Source: Streptomyces gardneri (GTDB lineage Bacteria; Actinomycetota; Actinomycetes; Streptomycetales; Streptomycetaceae). From it: a stretch of 64,000 bases of DNA. The DNA lies in contig NZ_BJMN01000020.1 in NCBI RefSeq assembly GCF_006539185.1, forward strand, positions 120,673 through 184,672, read 5' to 3'. How positions within the stretch are numbered: the stretch's first letter is position 1; the number at the start of each line of letters is the position of its first letter. Both the position numbers and the translations under genes were made by a program. A model generated the notes under the pieces. The model searched no databases. It was not told the origin of the DNA and was given only the letters and a program-made list of their open reading frames with translations. Below are positions 62,709 to 64,000 of the stretch, in pieces.

Positions 62709-63380
62709 CTAGCGGTAGATGAGGAGTTCGTGTTCCGTCGCGCCCGTGAGTTCGTAGCGGGTGCGGACCAGGGGGCGGCCCGCGTAGATGCGGATCAGGG
62801 TCGCCGCGTCGCCGTGGAAGCGGGCCTCCGGGCGGCCCTCTATCGCGTTGCCGAGGGCCACCGGGTGGTCCTCGCGGTCCGCGAGGACGCCCACCAGGCG
62901 GGGGGTCTCCCGTTTGCGGCTCGTCACCGAGAGGAGCGGGAGGGCCAGGTCCAGGCTCTCGCCGCAGTACGCGCCGGGTTCGCCGAAGGCCTCCCGTACG
63001 TCTCCGGCGTGGACCCACTCGCCGAGCGCGACCGCGTCGAGCCGGCCGTCCTCGCGCTCGGCGATGACGGGTCCCGCCTCCGTCAGGCCGCGTTCCAGTT
63101 CGTCGAGGATCCGGCCGAGCGGCCAGCCCTCGCGCTCGGCCACGTCGCACGCGTTCGCCTCCGGCAGGAACACGCCCTCCTCCAGGCGGTCCTCGACGAT
63201 CCGGACGAGGGCCGCCCCGCAGTGGGCGAGGACCTGCCGGGCCGTCCAGCCGGGGCAGGCCGTGCGGAGCTCGTACGCCTCCGGGGGCGTACGCCGCAGC
63301 AGCGGCATCAAGAGGTCCCGCTCCGTGCGGAGGAGCCGGTCGGGGAGCCACGGGTCGCGCCCGTCATCGTTCGCACACAT
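62709..63380 (-). CDS. DinB/maleylpyruvate-isomerase-like protein
   Basis: 223-residue protein with the mycothiol-dependent maleylpyruvate isomerase/DinB-2 pattern: LRTACPGWTARQVLAHCGAALVRIVED (His ligand) and GEWVHAGDVREAFG (second His), then a C-terminal mixed domain. ATG at 63380 shares one base with the ahcY stop (TGATG), so it is coupled to ahcY. Thiol-transfer or metal-binding function inferred from family. Confidence 0.82.
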   Translation of the reverse strand: MCANDDGRDPWLPDRLLRTERDLLMPLLRRTPPEAYELRTACPGWTARQVLAHCGAALVRIVEDRLEEGVFLPEANACDVAEREGWPLGRILDELERGLTEAGPVIAEREDGRLDAVALGEWVHAGDVREAFGEPGAYCGESLDLALPLLSVTSRKRETPRLVGVLADREDHPVALGNAIEGRPEARFHGDAATLIRIYAGRPLVRTRYELTGATEHELLIYR

Positions 63381-64000
63381 CAGTAGCGGTAGTGGTCCGG
63401 CTTGTACGGGCCCTCCACCGGGACCCCGATGTACGACGCCTGCTCGGGGCGGAGCGTCGTGAGACGTACGCCCAGGGCGTCCAGGTGCAGGCGCGCCACC
63501 TTCTCGTCCAGGTGCTTCGGCAGCGTGTGGACGTCCACCGGGTACTCCTCCGGCTTCGTGAACAGCTCGATCTGCGCGAGGGTCTGGTCCGCGAAGGAGT
63601 TCGACATCACGAAGGACGGGTGGCCCGTCGCGTTGCCGAGGTTGAGGAGGCGGCCTTCCGAGAGGACGATGACGACCTTGCCGTCCTCGAACGTCCACGT
63701 GTGGACCTGCGGCTTCACCTCGTCCTTCACGATCCCCGGGATCCGCGCCAGGCCGGCCATGTCGATCTCGTTGTCGAAGTGGCCGATGTTCCCGACGATC
63801 GCCTGGTGCTTCATGCGGGCGATGTCGGACGCCATGATGATGTCCTTGTTGCCGGTGGTCGTGATGAAGATGTCCGCCGTCTCCACCACGTCCTCCAGGG
63901 TCGCCACCTGGTAGCCGTCCATCGCCGCCTGGAGCGCGCAGATCGGGTCGATCTCCGTGACGATCACCCGGGCGCCCTGGCCGCGGAGCGACTCGGCACT
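63380..64000 (-). CDS. ahcY: Adenosylhomocysteinase, C-terminal part (5' end beyond window)
   Basis: The last ~206 residues of SAH hydrolase. NAD-domain sequences VIVTEIDPICALQAAMDGYQV, FITTTGNKDIIM, NIGHFDNEID and C-terminal KHLDEKVARLHL...PYKPDHYRY (the Lys/Tyr reaching the partner NAD site) are intact. It hydrolyses SAH to adenosine and homocysteine and keeps methylation running. The start lies right of 64000. Confidence 0.95.
   Translation of the reverse strand, partial: SAESLRGQGARVIVTEIDPICALQAAMDGYQVATLEDVVETADIFITTTGNKDIIMASDIARMKHQAIVGNIGHFDNEIDMAGLARIPGIVKDEVKPQVHTWTFEDGKVVIVLSEGRLLNLGNATGHPSFVMSNSFADQTLAQIELFTKPEEYPVDVHTLPKHLDEKVARLHLDALGVRLTTLRPEQASYIGVPVEGPYKPDHYRY

Noticed and set aside
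62644..63351. N-terminal extension of the NRPS frame
   Set aside because: The extra sequence is Pro/Gly/Arg-rich, antisense-like and overlaps the DinB-like gene; the A domain begins right after the ATG at 62643.

Overview
The window is chromosomal DNA from a high-GC actinomycete, almost certainly a Streptomyces. Third codon positions are nearly all G or C, many starts are GTG or TTG, and many genes are joined by 4-base GTGA/ATGA overlaps. In-frame TTA (bldA-type) codons are rare: I found four. Menaquinone is made by the futalosine route, and there are HelD-type, XPB-type and CsoR-type proteins typical of the group. No insertion sequence, prophage, CRISPR array, rRNA or tRNA was seen.

Layout. 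0-7.2 kb is conserved core: a HSP90-like ATPase (cut by the window edge), a DUF3027 protein, an MFS transporter, a lipoprotein, mqnB and mqnD, and a cold-shock protein. 7.2-10.8 kb has a HAD hydrolase and an iron-siderophore type ABC importer behind a possible DmdR/IdeR iron box. 10.9-19.7 kb holds DNA and RNA polymerase maintenance genes: a helicase-associated/WYL-like protein, an XPB helicase, a HelD/HelR-like ATPase and a VOC protein. 19.8-22.0 kb is an unusual three-gene operon. Two adjacent proteins share an N/G-rich motif, at the C-terminus of the first and the N-terminus of the second, and a solute-binding lipoprotein follows. 22-25.4 kb has a kinase-like protein, a DUF6223 protein and a two-component system with a duplicated palindromic operator. 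25.5-32.1 kb is a copper block: CutC, a His-rich secreted protein, CopZ, CopA, CsoR, a BlaI/M56 pair and a possible Cys-rich micropeptide, with CsoR-type boxes at several promoters.

32.2-37.1 kb has a GNAT, a methyltransferase, a Fur-family repressor, two tandem paralogous LuxR-type regulators and a small secreted peptide. 37.3-45.2 kb looks like an unrecognised biosynthetic cluster: an MshA-like glycosyltransferase, a MetRS-like ligase without a KMSKS motif, an SDR lacking its catalytic Tyr, a PrpF-fold protein, an asparagine-synthetase-like amidotransferase and an MshB-like PIG-L deacetylase. The combination parallels mycothiol assembly, with a MetRS-like enzyme where the CysRS-like MshC would be expected.

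45.3-50.4 kb is accessory: an Ala-rich helical protein, an NPCBM-like membrane protein, DinB, GNAT and RibD/DHFR-like proteins, and a short S/G-repeat membrane protein. 50.5-55.6 kb is a redox block (MBL-fold hydrolase, FMN reductase, pirin, MFS, cupin, TetR) whose divergent promoter shares operator-like repeats with the tetR promoter. 55.6-59 kb has amino-acid transport genes and small enzymes. 58.9-64 kb carries a single-module A-Ox-T-TE NRPS (indigoidine synthetase type) with a TTA codon, downstream of a DinB/maleylpyruvate-isomerase-like gene and the 3' part of ahcY.

All functions are read from sequence alone; family names come from motifs and recalled family features, not from searches.
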